Source of the DNA: Xiphias gladius
Taxonomy: Eukaryota; Chordata; Actinopteri; Istiophoriformes; Xiphiidae
Direction: 5' to 3'
Assembly (NCBI RefSeq): GCF_016859285.1
Contig: NC_053409.1
Coordinates: 24,020,476-24,084,475, forward strand
DNA: 64,000 nt
The notes beneath the pieces are model-generated. The model saw nothing but the letters and a program-made list of their open reading frames with translations, was not told where the DNA came from and made no database searches. A program made the position numbers and the translations under genes. Shown in pieces: positions 35,988 to 46,680 of this stretch. Within the stretch, counting starts at the first letter, position 1. Each line of letters begins with the position of its first letter.

Positions 35988-38900
35988 GTCCGGTCAGCAG
36001 TTACATCAGCATCAATAAAACAGTATCATATAGACTAAAGCTGTGGCACTAAAATCGTGCTCAGCGAGAATCCAGCGGTCTCACAGCGTGTTGTGGCCGG
36101 TGACGGCGAAGTTGAAGCCGGTCTCTTCGACAGTCGCGGGGTGACCGTGGAGCGTCATCGCTGGGGACGGACCCAGCAGTTTGGGATTGAAGAGTTTGAA
36201 AATGTCTGGAAACAAAACAAAACGAAACAAGAGACGAGTCAACAGGATCATTTCAGGGGCTCATCCGACATTATTGACTGCGTCAAGCACCGGCTCCAAT
36301 GTTTAGCAAAGTCCCAACATTTTAACAAAAGCACGGTTAAAGTGTCCCGCAAGGACCCAGACTGTCACTGCACAGACGGGGCCGAGCCATCCCGGGACAA
36401 AGAGGTGTTAGTTTTAGCCCCGGGGCTCGGAAATAATCTCAGCCCCGGCGATACCGTGCGTTCGTGTCTCTTGTCGGGACCTCTTCAGAGCTGCTCACGA
36501 CTGAGGAGGTGAACTTACTTGCCAGTGTGATGACATTTTGATAAGTCCCGTAGCCTCCGATGCTGCAGAGAAACGACAGAAGAAGCGGAGACAGAGCCTG
36601 TGATCAACAGTCAGACCATAAAAAGCGTGAATCTCAACGAGAGCTCCTCCAGTGAGGGCACTCGCAATGCGACGGCCTAGATAAGATACAGCGGAGTCGG
36701 GATAACGAACTCAGTGACTCAGTGTCGGAGGGCAAACGGCTCTCTGAGTGGGAGACGTGCAACGATAACCTCCGCCGTGGACGCCGGCGTGCGCGCGAGA
36801 GCCGGGGCCCTTCGGGGAAGCCGCACAGGTAGAGAGACGGGAAGGCAGGTCTATCTGACGGGGAGCGCGCAGGCGCCGCCCGGGGTTTACCTCCATGACA
36901 CCTGGCGGAACTCAAAGGGGATCGAGAAAACGGTGGAGCCGTTGGCACCGATCGCCGTCTGCAACAAAGACACGCACGCACGCGCACACACACACACACA
37001 TGCACAAGCACACACACACACACACACACGCGACATTATTCATCGAGGGAAATACTGTTACAACATTTGTGTGTTTTTCAGGAGTGAAAATAATCACGGG
37101 CAATTATCTCCGGTGCGGGAGAGGATGACTCGGGCGCGCGGGTCACCGCTGGGGAGACATGCCGGAGCCGCGTTTGACAGAGGGAGCGGGGTCACCGCGG
37201 GTCCAGGTGCCCGGGGCCTCGTTCCGAGCTGGTGGAGCGTAAGGCTGATTTCTAAACAGAGATTTTGTCTGAAATCTGGGCGACACGGAATCGGCGATGG
37301 CTTTACGTGACTCAATGCGTTGTCCCCGGCGGTGGCCTGCTCGCGCACAAGCTCGCGCGCAGGCCCGGGGAGGACCCAGAACCCAAAGCCCAAAGCCGTG
37401 TCTGCGCCTCTCTGGTTTTCAGTCGAGGATCCGGACCCTTGTGCGCCACCGCGTCGCCTTGTCAAATTCACGCACACGCGGCCAGCGACGCACCGCAGGC
37501 GGGCAGGCCCCACCCCGGGTCGCCTGCGAGCCACGGCCACTTGTCTCCGTATCTGCAGCAGCAACCTTTATCGGGATGGGCAAAATATTGGGAACAGCTC
37601 TCGGTATAACCCCGTGCACCTCAAATTACAGCCTCCGAAATGCCCGTTAAAACAAACCAACACCCTCTTTCAAACAGATTCACGTTATTATCTTCGCGAC
37701 CGAATAAATTATTGAACCATTAAGGGAGATGAGGAGCGGCTAGTTTGACAGGAACGACCTGAGCTCCCGAAGACCGATTGGTCATTTAGGATTTCACCCC
37801 CTGCGTCCGATAAAACAGCAAAAGCTGCGGAGATTTCCGTCTCGATCAAGTACCCCCAACGCCCAGACGCCGTGCTGGGGCTTCGAGACCCCCTGGCGGC
37901 ACTTCACTCACAGTCAGAGAGTCTCCCAGCGCAGCGATGACCTTGACGTCCGCGGCTTTGACACGTTCGACTACAACAGAGGAAAAAACCAGGAGAGAGA
38001 GAGAGAGTCAGAAACTACAACACAGAGGATAAAAATCCAGCAGAGCACCAGAGCTGCGGGGGTTAATTACCTGATGACCTTCCTTCATTGCCTTTAAAAA
38101 AAAACACACACACACAACCAACAATACCTGATTTTTTTTATTTTAAATTTTTATTTTTACCTGAATTTCAGAGATTTCTCGCTAAGGATAAGATCTAAAG
38201 CAAAGGAGTCACTTTCCCCGGGCATGTACAAGCCGTTTGAGTGCGGGTGTATCGCCTCTCACTCCGCGGGTACCCGGGACCCTCGACTTTCCAAACACGA
38301 CCACGGGTGCTGGCTGAGTGACAGTCACCTGAGGTGGGGACGGCCGGAGACGGGCTCATATCGGGGCAGTGAAACGGAGGATGCAGGCGACGCCGCGGGA
38401 AGTCTGCTCCCAAAACGTCCTGCGGGGGGGAAAAAAACCACACAGATCAGAGGAAACCCGGGCCTACGCTCCACTCTGTGTTCTGGCCTCCGGCGTTCTG
38501 GCGTATTTGCTGATCCCGATGCAGCCTTTGACGGGCCGGGGTATATTTCTGCCCGGGTGGTCCCGAGGCTCCACCTACGGTCGCGTCCTCGGGGATTCGG
38601 TTATTCTGCGTGACTGTGTCAGACATATCATTCGTGGCCCGCGCCATATATTTTGTGTCATGCCGTGTGTCAGTGTCTGGAGCTGCCCGTGAGTCCCGCC
38701 TGTCCAGGGGGTTTAAAGAAGAGCAACCCGGTCACTGCTCAGTGGCGATAGTCAGATCAGATTCTGCTCATAAGACCTAGACTATAACACAGATGTTCTT
38801 GTATCTAAAGCAGCGTTCGCCTGGGAATAAAAACCTTCAGGTGAATCGATTTGCAAAATGTGTCATCGAACATTTAAATGAATAAATACATAAAGTAACT

Positions 38901-39430
38901 GTGGAAAAATCTCACTGGCTGCTTCCTCTACCAACTCACTTCTGTGGCTCAGGTGAGTGACCTGGTCTGATATTTGATTAAAAAATAAATTTGAAAAATG
39001 CAGGTAGTTTTGCAGTGTGAAACTATTTCCTTACATTTTGGACATTTCTTGAACCTACTGAGACCGACAGAGACGGCGGCAGCAAAACGGCAGCTTTGCA
39101 GCCGCCGCTCTCCCCCGTCAGTCTGCGAACGCGGACCTGACGGAACCGGCTGGGCCCTTTTGGGTTCTGTAACGGTGCCGGGAGACATTACCTGCTGGGA
39201 ACCGTCCTCTTCTGCGCCTACCGTGCGGCCTGCAGGAGAGAAGAAAGGTGAGACGCGTTTCGTGTCGGGCCCTGAATCCAAACCCCGGGGGGGACAAGAG
39301 GCGCGTCGAGGACAGTGAGCCCCGCGGCAGGAGAGGAGAGCGAAAGCACGGCGCCGTGTGTCGGTCATCACCCACCGTCGACGTGACACGCGGCGAACAC
39401 GCAGGCGGCGAACAGCGCCGAGTGGAGCAT
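30692..39430 (-). CDS. plb1: Phospholipase B1-like GDSL lipase, single domain, GPI-type tail
   Basis: Predicted secreted or surface lipase/phospholipase of the phospholipase B branch of GDSL hydrolases. Exons in order: 39376-39430, 39192-39229, 38329-38419, 37912-37970, 36891-36958, 36519-36562, 36085-36205, 35839-35890, 35640-35753, 34776-34841, 33159-33250, 32362-32443, 31568-31669, 31371-31466, 30909-30980, 30692-30808. All junctions are GT-AG and in phase; 422 residues. Residues 1-18 form a signal peptide (LFAACVFAACHVDG). VKAADVKVIAALGDSLT places the nucleophile Ser79. SIGGYG (104-109) and GMND (203-206) are oxyanion blocks, and DCFHF gives Asp340 and His343. NGS and NVS are potential glycosylation sites. 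The last 26 residues run from SSAP into a hydrophobic LASLLSLFVLV end, like a GPI signal. Human PLB1 instead has four tandem domains and a transmembrane tail. The plb1 assignment is to the family; it may be a lineage-specific paralogue. Confidence 0.9.
31534..31561. repeat. (GT)n microsatellite
   Basis: About 14 GT units, starting seven bases after exon 13 of the plb1-like gene on the transcribed strand. Confidence 0.9.
33565..33705 (+). repeat. Dispersed teleost repeat relic
   Basis: The stretch containing ATGACATTTGGTACCGACAT and GAGGGGTGAATCCTAATC resembles a very common interspersed repeat of spiny-rayed fishes (a copy usually reads TTTGGTACAGACAT then GGATGAATCCTAA). It lies in plb1-like intron 10. 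The class is uncertain. Confidence 0.6.
34240..34760. other. CpG-rich segment inside plb1-like intron 10
   Basis: A strongly G+C- and CpG-rich stretch between exons 10 and 11, with runs such as GGCGCGGACCGCGCC near 34565-34585 and a poly(T) tract at about 34399-34415. No coding exon was recognised. It could be an internal promoter or simply a high-GC patch; the whole 33-39.5 kb interval is GC-elevated compared with its surroundings. Confidence 0.4.
35555..35628. repeat. AAAAG/AAAGG polypurine array next to a splice donor
   Basis: Imperfect tandem AAAAG, AAAGAG and AAGAC units. On the transcribed strand this is a polypyrimidine tract that begins about ten bases after the donor of plb1-like exon 9 (donor at 35639). 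Confidence 0.9.
35901..35986. repeat. Compound (CA)n/(CG)n microsatellite
   Basis: ACGC, ACGCGCACATGC and CA units form an interrupted alternating purine-pyrimidine array in plb1-like intron 7, next to exon 8. Such arrays can adopt Z-DNA. Confidence 0.9.
36966..37030. repeat. (CA)n microsatellite
   Basis: Interrupted CA repeat a few bases upstream of the acceptor of plb1-like exon 5, so it lies within the intron's 3' end on the transcribed strand. Confidence 0.9.
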
Positions 39431-39571
39431 GCTCTCGCCCTTCCAACGAGCTCAGGAGAAATAATAACACGGAGTTTCGTCCGGCCGGTTTGATGCCTTA
39501 TTCGTGCGCGGTGCAACCTTTGCGATAATTACTGATGAGCCTTATCTTTGACCTTTGTAGCCGCTAATAAA

Positions 39572-39573
<2 letters not shown>

Positions 39574-39613
<40 letters not shown>
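39574..39613. repeat. (AG)n microsatellite
   Basis: About 20 uninterrupted AG units, roughly 145 bp upstream of the plb1-like start codon. GAGA-type arrays can bind GAGA factors and form triplex DNA, but no function is shown here. Confidence 0.95.
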
Positions 39614-39615
<2 letters not shown>

Positions 39616-39727
39616 CATATACAGAAAAGAAAATCGTAATCACACCGAGTCCACGAGGAACCACATCCCAACACCTGCAGGATCAGCTGAACCGACTCGG
39701 GGTCAGACGCAGCCTTAAGGCCTTCAG

Positions 39728-39773
39728 CCTTAATTGGTTTCATTAATTGGCCTTAATTGGTTTCATTAATTGG
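39728..39773. repeat. Perfect 23 bp tandem duplication with homeodomain-like cores
   Basis: Two exact copies of a 23-base unit containing CCTTAATTGG and CATTAATTGG lie head to tail at 39728-39750 and 39751-39773. Each unit carries two TTAATTGG cores, giving four in 46 bases. Confidence 0.9.
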
Positions 39774-40599
39774 CGAGTTTAGTTTTTCACTGTCTCGTGA
39801 TCACAACTATTGCTACCATTGTTTTATTCGCGACAGGTGAGTGCACGTGTGGTTTTTCTTTCCTTTTTTGGTACTTTCACGGCACGTTGACGTGTCCGCT
39901 CTCCTTGATGAGCGAACGAAATTCCAAGGGACCAGGGCTGAGACACGTGTGGCTTTATGCGCCCAAACAAAAGCGAATATATGTGAACGGCAGATTGTCG
40001 TGGGCTGAGACGCGCTCTCGAGGTCGGCGAGAGGAGCAACCGGAACCACGCCGAACGAGAGCGGCGCGAGATTAGACTGCGAGGTTTCACGTGAACGTCT
40101 CACCACTTGTTGGACAAGCAAACTCTGCCAGGGATGCGGACGTGCTCTGTCCCGTCATGTGTGTAAACAGTATCAGCTGTTTGATTTATTTTTTAATTTA
40201 TTTATTTTTATTATAGAACACGTTTGTTTCCACTAGTCCCCCATTTGTGGCTGTAGGACAAATAAAAGATTCACATGAACATTCAACGGCTGGACTTTAA
40301 ATGTAAATGAAGGGCATTTATCAAAACCTAAAGTTCCGCAGTGTTGATTAAATTCTCGAAAAGTATTTTTATCTTATATCTTGTTGACTGCTAAAAGTGC
40401 GGGGGTCGTGGCGCCATCACCGGGGTCACGACGGTTGACCTCAGGTGGGTTTTTTTTTTTTTTTTTTTCTTCTTCTTCTCTTCTCCATCAGTTTTTTTTG
40501 CAGGTGTCTTCCTGCTGGAGGTAAACAAATGGACTCGGCGGCGGTTTGCGGTAAAAACATGAAAAACGCGAACGAACCGCGCGGATTGAAGCGAGTAAA

Positions 40600-43500
40600 A
40601 TGCCCGGACAGAAGAGAAGATACAATGTGCGGTTCCCTCCGGTGAGTAGAGACGTTGCCCTGCCGCGTTAGGGCCGCGAGGAAGCCGCCGCGTTAGGGCC
40701 GCGGGCTGACAGGCTAGCTAGCCTGCTAGCTAGCCGGCTGAGCTAGCCTGCTAGCTAGCTCCGCCCGCCTAGCTGGCCGCCTGCCGCTTTCAGGGGCCAC
40801 CGGGAAGCGTGGCCATCCTGGTCCTGTCGGCGGTGGCGTAGACAATTTTTTGACACTATCCAGGCGGTCGGCGAGGGTTAATCCCCGGTAACCTTCCGGA
40901 GGGAGGGGGCTCATCAGTCCCGACCAGATTCGTTTCCGCACTACAGGATATAAACTCTTGCTGATGCTGCACAGGTGAGACTCCCCCCCCTCGCGACCTA
41001 GTGTTGAAACGGTGGTACTTTGAAAACTTTGCCCGCAGGGAAAATGACAAGCTGAAGTTAGGGACGGTCTCTAAAGTGCATGCAGCGTGGCCAACAGGGC
41101 TTATCAGGACCCCCCCCCCCAAAAAAAAAAACAAAAAAAAAAATTCTCATGTTGTTTTCTAGATATTTCCGTCCAGCTTCATGCTCATCTCGGTGTCCGC
41201 CCCTTGCAAGCGCATTCCCTCTTCTTAGATTACAGTCGTTCAAGAAGGACTAAAAAGGTGTTTTACAGCTTGTGTTTTCGATATCTGTCGCTCGACCAAT
41301 CGATTCATCGATGAATCGTAAAGCCCTGCACGCTGCAACCGCCACCGGGGCTCTAGGGAGGGGGGGGGCGTGTACGAGGAGCACCTGAATGCAGCATCAT
41401 GTGCTTCTCATTCCTGTGGTCCACTGCAGTGAGATGTTTTCTGCTCTTGCTCCCAGAGTCGCATCAAAAAGATCATGCAGAAGGACACGGAGGTGGGGAG
41501 GATTGCGATGGCGGTTCCTGTGATCATCTGTATCCTTTTGAACCCTGCGGACGTGCAGGATTAGCTGTGTGCCCGCACTGTGGTGCAGCTCTGACCGGTG
41601 CTGAGGCCACTTCGGGGGACCCTCGCAGCCTTTAGTCCAGCTCTCATCCATCTGTTTGGCAGCAGTCCATTTCCCCCTGTCCTCCTCCGACTTTTTCTGT
41701 AGGACCGGCGGGCATGCTGGGAGTTGTGGTCCCTCCAACTGTGCCCTTGATCAAATGCTAACCCTCTTAGCACGTGACGTATGTTACCTCGGACCGAATC
41801 GAAAACTATTCTGAAAAAACTGCCTTTTACTTTAGCAAAGTTTTTTTTTTTTTTTTAAGGATATTCTATAGTTTAGTCACTGAAACTTGGGAACTTCACT
41901 GGACAACGTAATTGACAAATTTCAAACAAAAGTGTGCATTATTGTACATTGCATATCATTTTCAGGTCTGAAAAGGCATTGAGACCATCATGGGACACTA
42001 AAAGTCTCAGCCGAAAACCAAACCAATGTTTTTATCCCCCGGTTTTGCTGCTGTGCGAGGCAGCGAAAGCCACCACCTGCTCGGTTTAATGCGCTGGTAT
42101 TTTTAAACCGAGGCATTAATAAACAAAAAACAGTCCCGCAACGATATATTATTCACTAAAAACGCACCAAAAATACGCCGGCAGGCGATACAATCTGTTT
42201 CCCGCTGCGATCCCCGGGGGGGAAGCTGCCGTAGAGATGGATGGCAGCGACTATAAAGGCCGGCGCTGGCGGATGACTGGTAAGCGCGTCGTCTCCGGGC
42301 GGACGCGCGGGGATGTGTTGGGACCGCTGAGGTGTGCCGCCGTGGAGCTGTTGAGTCCTGAACCGCAGAGATCAGCCCGGGCGTTGGAGATGTTCCTGAA
42401 GTCCCTGTTGACCAAAGCCTGTCTGATAACTCAGTCGAAGCTCAGCACGGTCGTGTCTGTAGCCCACATGTGAGTAAGCCCCGCTCGCAACGGTAGGGCA
42501 GTGTTTCGCCCTCACTGTGTGAAGCTGCACTCAAAGGGGTGAACTTCCGTCACTAAGACGGAACGCACGTACGCTGACCGACTGTCCAGCTCTCGTAGCC
42601 GTGCTGCCTGGGTATTTTTATGTAAATCCAAACCGGGAAGAAAATCAGGACTCAACCAGCGGTGGTGCGTTCTCTGTCCGTAGGCCAAACTAATACCAAT
42701 ACAGTAAACGTCATGGTAGAGTGATGATTTGGTTTGCAGTTGGTACACAAGACATCATTCTACATTACTCTTCTTTTTTTTGGGAGCAAGAAAGTATAAT
42801 AATGGATGAATGAATCAAGGTGTGACTCTGGTAGGCTACGGCAAGTCCACCCCGCGAAAACAAGGCAGATGACTTTCTAGAGACTTAACACTTCAATCCT
42901 CCTCAACATCTGCAATTTAAGTTTTACAGCCCACTGAAAAATTGAGAAACGAAGCACTAAAGCGACCTCTGTCCACTTTGTTGTTTTGTGCCACATTCCC
43001 AAAACCCTCTAAAGTGTGTGGTAAGAATTAGGATGCGGCACGTTAATCTGTTGTGTCATCCTTTAGGAAGCAGTGCATAGAGTCCGAGAAGCTCTTCCAC
43101 TTCTTGAGAGACCTGGCGGAGCGAGCGACATCTACGGCGGCCCTGAAGGACAGCAGAGGCATGAGTATGTGGCCGTTGTACAGGTAGAGACCGGTCCGCT
43201 CATTATCAGTTCTCGCGGCGTCCGAAAGGTTTCGCCTTCTCAAGCCGCACGCCGTTGTGGGCGGGGAAAAGTTTTTTACAGACACACACGATTATCCTTG
43301 TGTTTTTAGGGCTGCGACGGTAACGGTTATTTTAGTTATCGATTCATCCGCGGCTTCTTTTTTTTTAATCAACTAATCGGTTTGTATTCTTGTTTACAAA
43401 ATGTCACAGAATGGCGAAAACTGCCCATTGTAATTTCAGAGAGCCAAAAATGACATTTTCATATGTCTTGTTTCGTCCGACCAATAGTCTAAAAACCCCA

Positions 43501-45076
43501 AAATGTTCAGTTCGCAATAATATAAACCAACGACACGCAGCATATTCTCACATTTTAGAAGCTGGAACCAGTGACTGTTACTTTTTTCTTTAAAAAATGG
43601 CCAAAAGCTCTTTTAGAAGCATTAAAGGAAGGAAGTTACTTCAAAATAAAAGAGAGAGATACCAGACTATCATTTTTTTGTTTTAAGTGCTGTATATTAT
43701 TCCCTCATGTTCTATACTTGGCTGACTTTGCTGTTCCTAAACTCATCACTGTCACTTCACTCGAGTCAGCATGGCCGGACTGTGCTCAGTGTTTGCCTTG
43801 TAATGTGGAGTTAAATTGCTCTTTTATAGTTTTCTATTTTCATTTCATATACTTCTGTTCATTTTTTTTTTTACCTCTCCCCATTCACCTGTACTTTACT
43901 TCTGTCCTTGTGCTGCTGCGACACCTGAGTTTCTCTGCTCTGGGGATCAATAAAGCCTTATTTTACCTGATGTCGAAACTATTTGCAATTTGTTCCAAGT
44001 TACACGAGTTCACTGAAATCTGAAACTGGACAGGATCTTTGTCTTGTACCTACTATCTACCGTATATCAGGGTTGCATTTTCGGATAATCTGATGATATA
44101 AAAAAAGAAATCGGAAAGTGTTTGTCAGAGCTCACAGTGACATCTTCAGCTTGTTTTGTTCAACCCACAGTCCGAGACCAAAAAAGATTCAATTAACTGT
44201 CATGTGACGAAGTAAAGCAGCAGATCTTCGCATGTGAGAAGCTGGAACCGGAGCAGACTTGGCTTCTTTTTGCTTGAAAAATGACTGAAAAACGGTTGAT
44301 TGATTTCTTTTCTGTCAATGAACCATCTCATTTGTTTCTCTAATCTCTATTTTGCACGTTGTTCTCTCCAGGACCAGACGTCATGAAATATCCGTTAAAA
44401 AAGCGCCTGACGTGGGTGAAATGGCGCCGCGAAGGAGCCTCGACTCACTTGACAACGACTCAAGCTCCAGCGTACGTGTCCCGTGACCGAGCACGCTCCC
44501 GCTTTGACTCACATCCGTCCTCTGACTCGCAAACTAAACCAAAAAAACCAAAAAGCGGGTTGTGCTTTCAGCTTTTTCTCGTGCTCGTCTCTGGCGGCTA
44601 GAAACCCGTCGTTAGAGCAGCTTAGATAGAAAAAGGTTAGATGTTCTTGCTCAGTGGCACTTCGGCAGCGTTGATGTTTTTGGGGGGTAAGTCACACTAG
44701 CGGCCCCGTGAGGCTGAAATGTTCATTACACTTCAGGAGAAAAAAAAAAAAAGGTGTGTGTGTGAAACAAAATGCAGAGACGACTTAGACTATTCTCAAG
44801 TTTTACCTCGTGTGGGGCAAAAATGAAAAGTTTGTCCTGTGGCACCAGAGAAAAGTCGTGTTTTCATGTGAATTGAAAGGGTTAGTGTAAAAAGTGTAAA
44901 AAATAACATTCATCCTAGATAATAACCTCAGTTATTACGAGTTTATTAACCTCATAGGATTTTGAGGGCAGGATAACTTTGTTTGTGTTTCCATTTTTTT
45001 TTTTTTCCTTTTCTTCCAGTTAGTGACTCACTTCCTCTCCCTCTTCCAGGAGTCGGAGCTCTACATCTGCTTATGA
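40600..45076 (+). CDS. drap1: DRAP1-like (NC2-alpha) histone-fold corepressor
   Basis: Predicted nuclear subunit like DRAP1/NC2-alpha, which pairs with DR1 (NC2-beta) through a histone fold and represses TBP-dependent transcription. Exons: 40600-40641, 41457-41529, 42376-42469, 43067-43183, 44372-44471, 45050-45076; all are GT-AG and in phase; 150 residues. The start is chosen because MPGQKRRYNVRFPP matches the DRAP1 N-terminus. The histone fold runs from about 8 to 88: RIKKIMQKDTEVGRIA, AVPVIISRALEMFLKSLL, TKACLITQS, HMKQCIESEKLFHFLRDL. After residue 100 similarity to DRAP1 stops. The acidic, glycine- and proline-rich tail of the roughly 205-residue human protein is replaced by a short basic stretch and a serine/acid end (DNDSSSSESELYICL). 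It may be a divergent paralogue rather than the direct drap1 orthologue. Confidence 0.87.
40640..40790. repeat. Short GC-rich direct repeats in drap1-like intron 1
   Basis: A 17-base unit, GCCGCGTTAGGGCCGCG, occurs exactly at 40662-40678 and 40687-40703, followed by clustered CTAGCTAG palindromes to about 40760. The cluster lies just inside intron 1, in the CpG-rich promoter-proximal zone. Confidence 0.8.
43310..43620 (+). repeat. ATTAATCGATTA-type dispersed repeat, full-type copy
   Basis: AGGGCTGCGACGGTAACGGT, TAGTTATCGATTCATCCGCG, CAGAATGGCGAAAACTGCCC and CATATGTCTTGTTTCGTCCG in the usual order, in drap1-like intron 4. Confidence 0.75.
43890..43965 (+). repeat. 3' tail of a LINE/SINE-like retroelement
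   Basis: CTGAGTTTCTCTGCTCTGGG then GATCAATAAAGCCTTATT resembles the GGGGATCAATAAAGT 3' end shared by several fish retroelements. A similar but poorer stretch lies near 52,275-52,325. Confidence 0.5.
44070..44310 (+). repeat. ATTAATCGATTA-type repeat fragment
   Basis: TTCAGCTTGTTTTGTTCAAC, CCACAGTCCGAGACCAAAAA and GTGAGAAGCTGGAACCGGAG match the middle part of the family. Confidence 0.65.
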
Positions 45077-45763
45077 CTGTGAGTGCACAGCCAGAGGAAA
45101 CTGCTGTGACCATAGCAGTCGTTTCATCCTGTCTTTTTTTTTTTTTTTCTTTAAAAGTTTCTTTATTTTAGCTTTCCTGTTTCTGGGCACCATGTTAGGA
45201 AAAAAAACGGTGATATTCACCTTTACAAGGTAAAAGCAGGCGTCAATATAAAAGTTGTTTTGGGAAGAAATAAATTTAAGTTATGTGCTATGTTTGCTAA
45301 AATTATGTTTGTGGAAAAATCTTTCTTGGAAAAAAAAAGGGGCTTTTTGTTATTAGGCCATTTGTCTTTTTGTTTTTTTAGGACATGAAAGTTATCAATT
45401 TAAATTGTGCAATATGAAGTTCAAAACTTTTTGGTTGATCGGGAAATTTTTGTATTACTTTGTGCAGCACATTTAACAGCTTTTGTATTGCAGCTGAACT
45501 GATGATGTTACTACTTAGATCACAGGATATTTAGTTTGTTTTTTTTGCACATATTCCATTTAGAATTGAACAATGTTGCGTATTGAATTGTTTTCCAGCG
45601 AGAAATGATCTGAAAATGTGACCTGCAGTGATCTTTAAAACCAAACCAAGTGCTTACTTTGCTGAGTAGTGGCCTTTGTGGTTTCTATGTTGAGCGTTCA
45701 ATTTTTAAAGCACCTGTAAGTTTATGTTTTAAAGGCAGAAAACATTTGTATATGAAATGTGAA

Positions 45764-45788
45764 AATAAACAATAAGGTGTAAAATAAA
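45764..45788 (+). promoter_or_regulatory. Poly(A) signals for drap1-like
   Basis: Two AATAAA hexamers (45764-45769 and 45783-45788) lie about 0.7 kb after the stop codon at 45076. This would give a long, A+T-rich 3' UTR. No stronger signal was seen closer, although an AATAAA at about 45269 is possible. Confidence 0.6.
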
Positions 45789-45893
45789 GAAATTCTTTTC
45801 AACTCTTCTGATTTGACAGATTTAATGAGAGGACGTGAAAAGACGTGCTCAAATAAATAAAAACAAAATCGAGAGCATACATACAGGGATCGG

Positions 45894-45899
45894 TTTATT
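45894..45899 (-). promoter_or_regulatory. Candidate distal poly(A) signal for ahsa1
   Basis: TTTATT on the plus strand is AATAAA on the minus strand. A nearer copy is at 46311-46316, about 365 bases after the ahsa1 stop. Together with the drap1-like signals, this places the two convergent transcript ends very close together. Confidence 0.5.
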
Positions 45900-46680
45900 C
45901 CAAGAAACTAACCTTTTTACACCGTGAAGAGATGAAATGAGGAATAGATGCATCTCGTTCTAAAAGCTTTTTACCTCTCCTCAGTTGCTACGCTAACCAC
46001 CTGCATTGCGTTAACGTTCCCGCTGAAGGTCCGAGCTGATCTGGTCACCCAGACAAGACGCTGGGCTCGGAAACGTGCACGAATTCAAGTCTCAACGAAA
46101 CAACCGAAAGTACAGTGCCGCTTAGCTCTAAGTGACGGACCTCACGAGTAAGGTTCAAATCCAGCGGCCACTCCTCCGTCTGAAAGGGAACATGCATCTT
46201 GGCTGAAAGCATCTTCACTACGGTTACGCTTGAAAAGAGTAAAATAAGTAAAAAATAAACATTTTCAAAGCAACGTCATTTTTTGTTTTTCAAATAAAAG
46301 AAAACCAACATTTATTTTTAACTCTTGCAATAATTACATATTTATAGAAGTAGAGGCCAATTTGCATTAGTGGTTCAATAAATTCTCCTTTGCTTTAATT
46401 AATCTGTTTTCCATCCACAGTCCCAAAGGCACAGTCCATTTACGCTCCTTTGAACAACTGACCCGAATACTGAAGGGGGAAAAGAACTAGATTTAAATAT
46501 GTTCAGAAATTAAAACATTTACACAGACACAGGTGACAGACTGACCTCACCCATTTCATCGCTCTCGTTGACTCGTGCTATGAGTTTACAATAGGACATC
46601 TTGTGCCAGAGAGATCGAAGGACAATAAGTTTAAAAATAGAAAAACTGAAAAGAAGAACGGTACTACACGCACACCGTCT

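Larger units (their letters stand above)
39431..40599. promoter_or_regulatory. Head-to-head intergenic region between plb1-like and drap1-like
   Basis: About 1.2 kb separates two divergent start codons. It holds an (AG)n array, a perfect tandem 23 bp duplication rich in TTAATTGG, a moderately GC-rich block at about 39,985-40,080, and a poly(T)/pyrimidine tract at about 40449-40485 just upstream of the drap1-like first exon. This arrangement is compatible with a bidirectional promoter, but no core element was identified. Confidence 0.45.

Noticed and set aside
36714..37310. Plus-strand open frame of 198 codons overlapping plb1-like exon 5
   Set aside because: It is antisense to a real exon and runs through a (CA)n repeat (HTHTHT stretch); openness comes from high GC content.
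38080..38110. Extra microexon between plb1-like exons 3 and 4
   Set aside because: A donor-like gtaatt is present, but exons 3 and 4 join in phase directly (PTSV-ERVKAAD) exactly as in the family, so no extra exon is needed.
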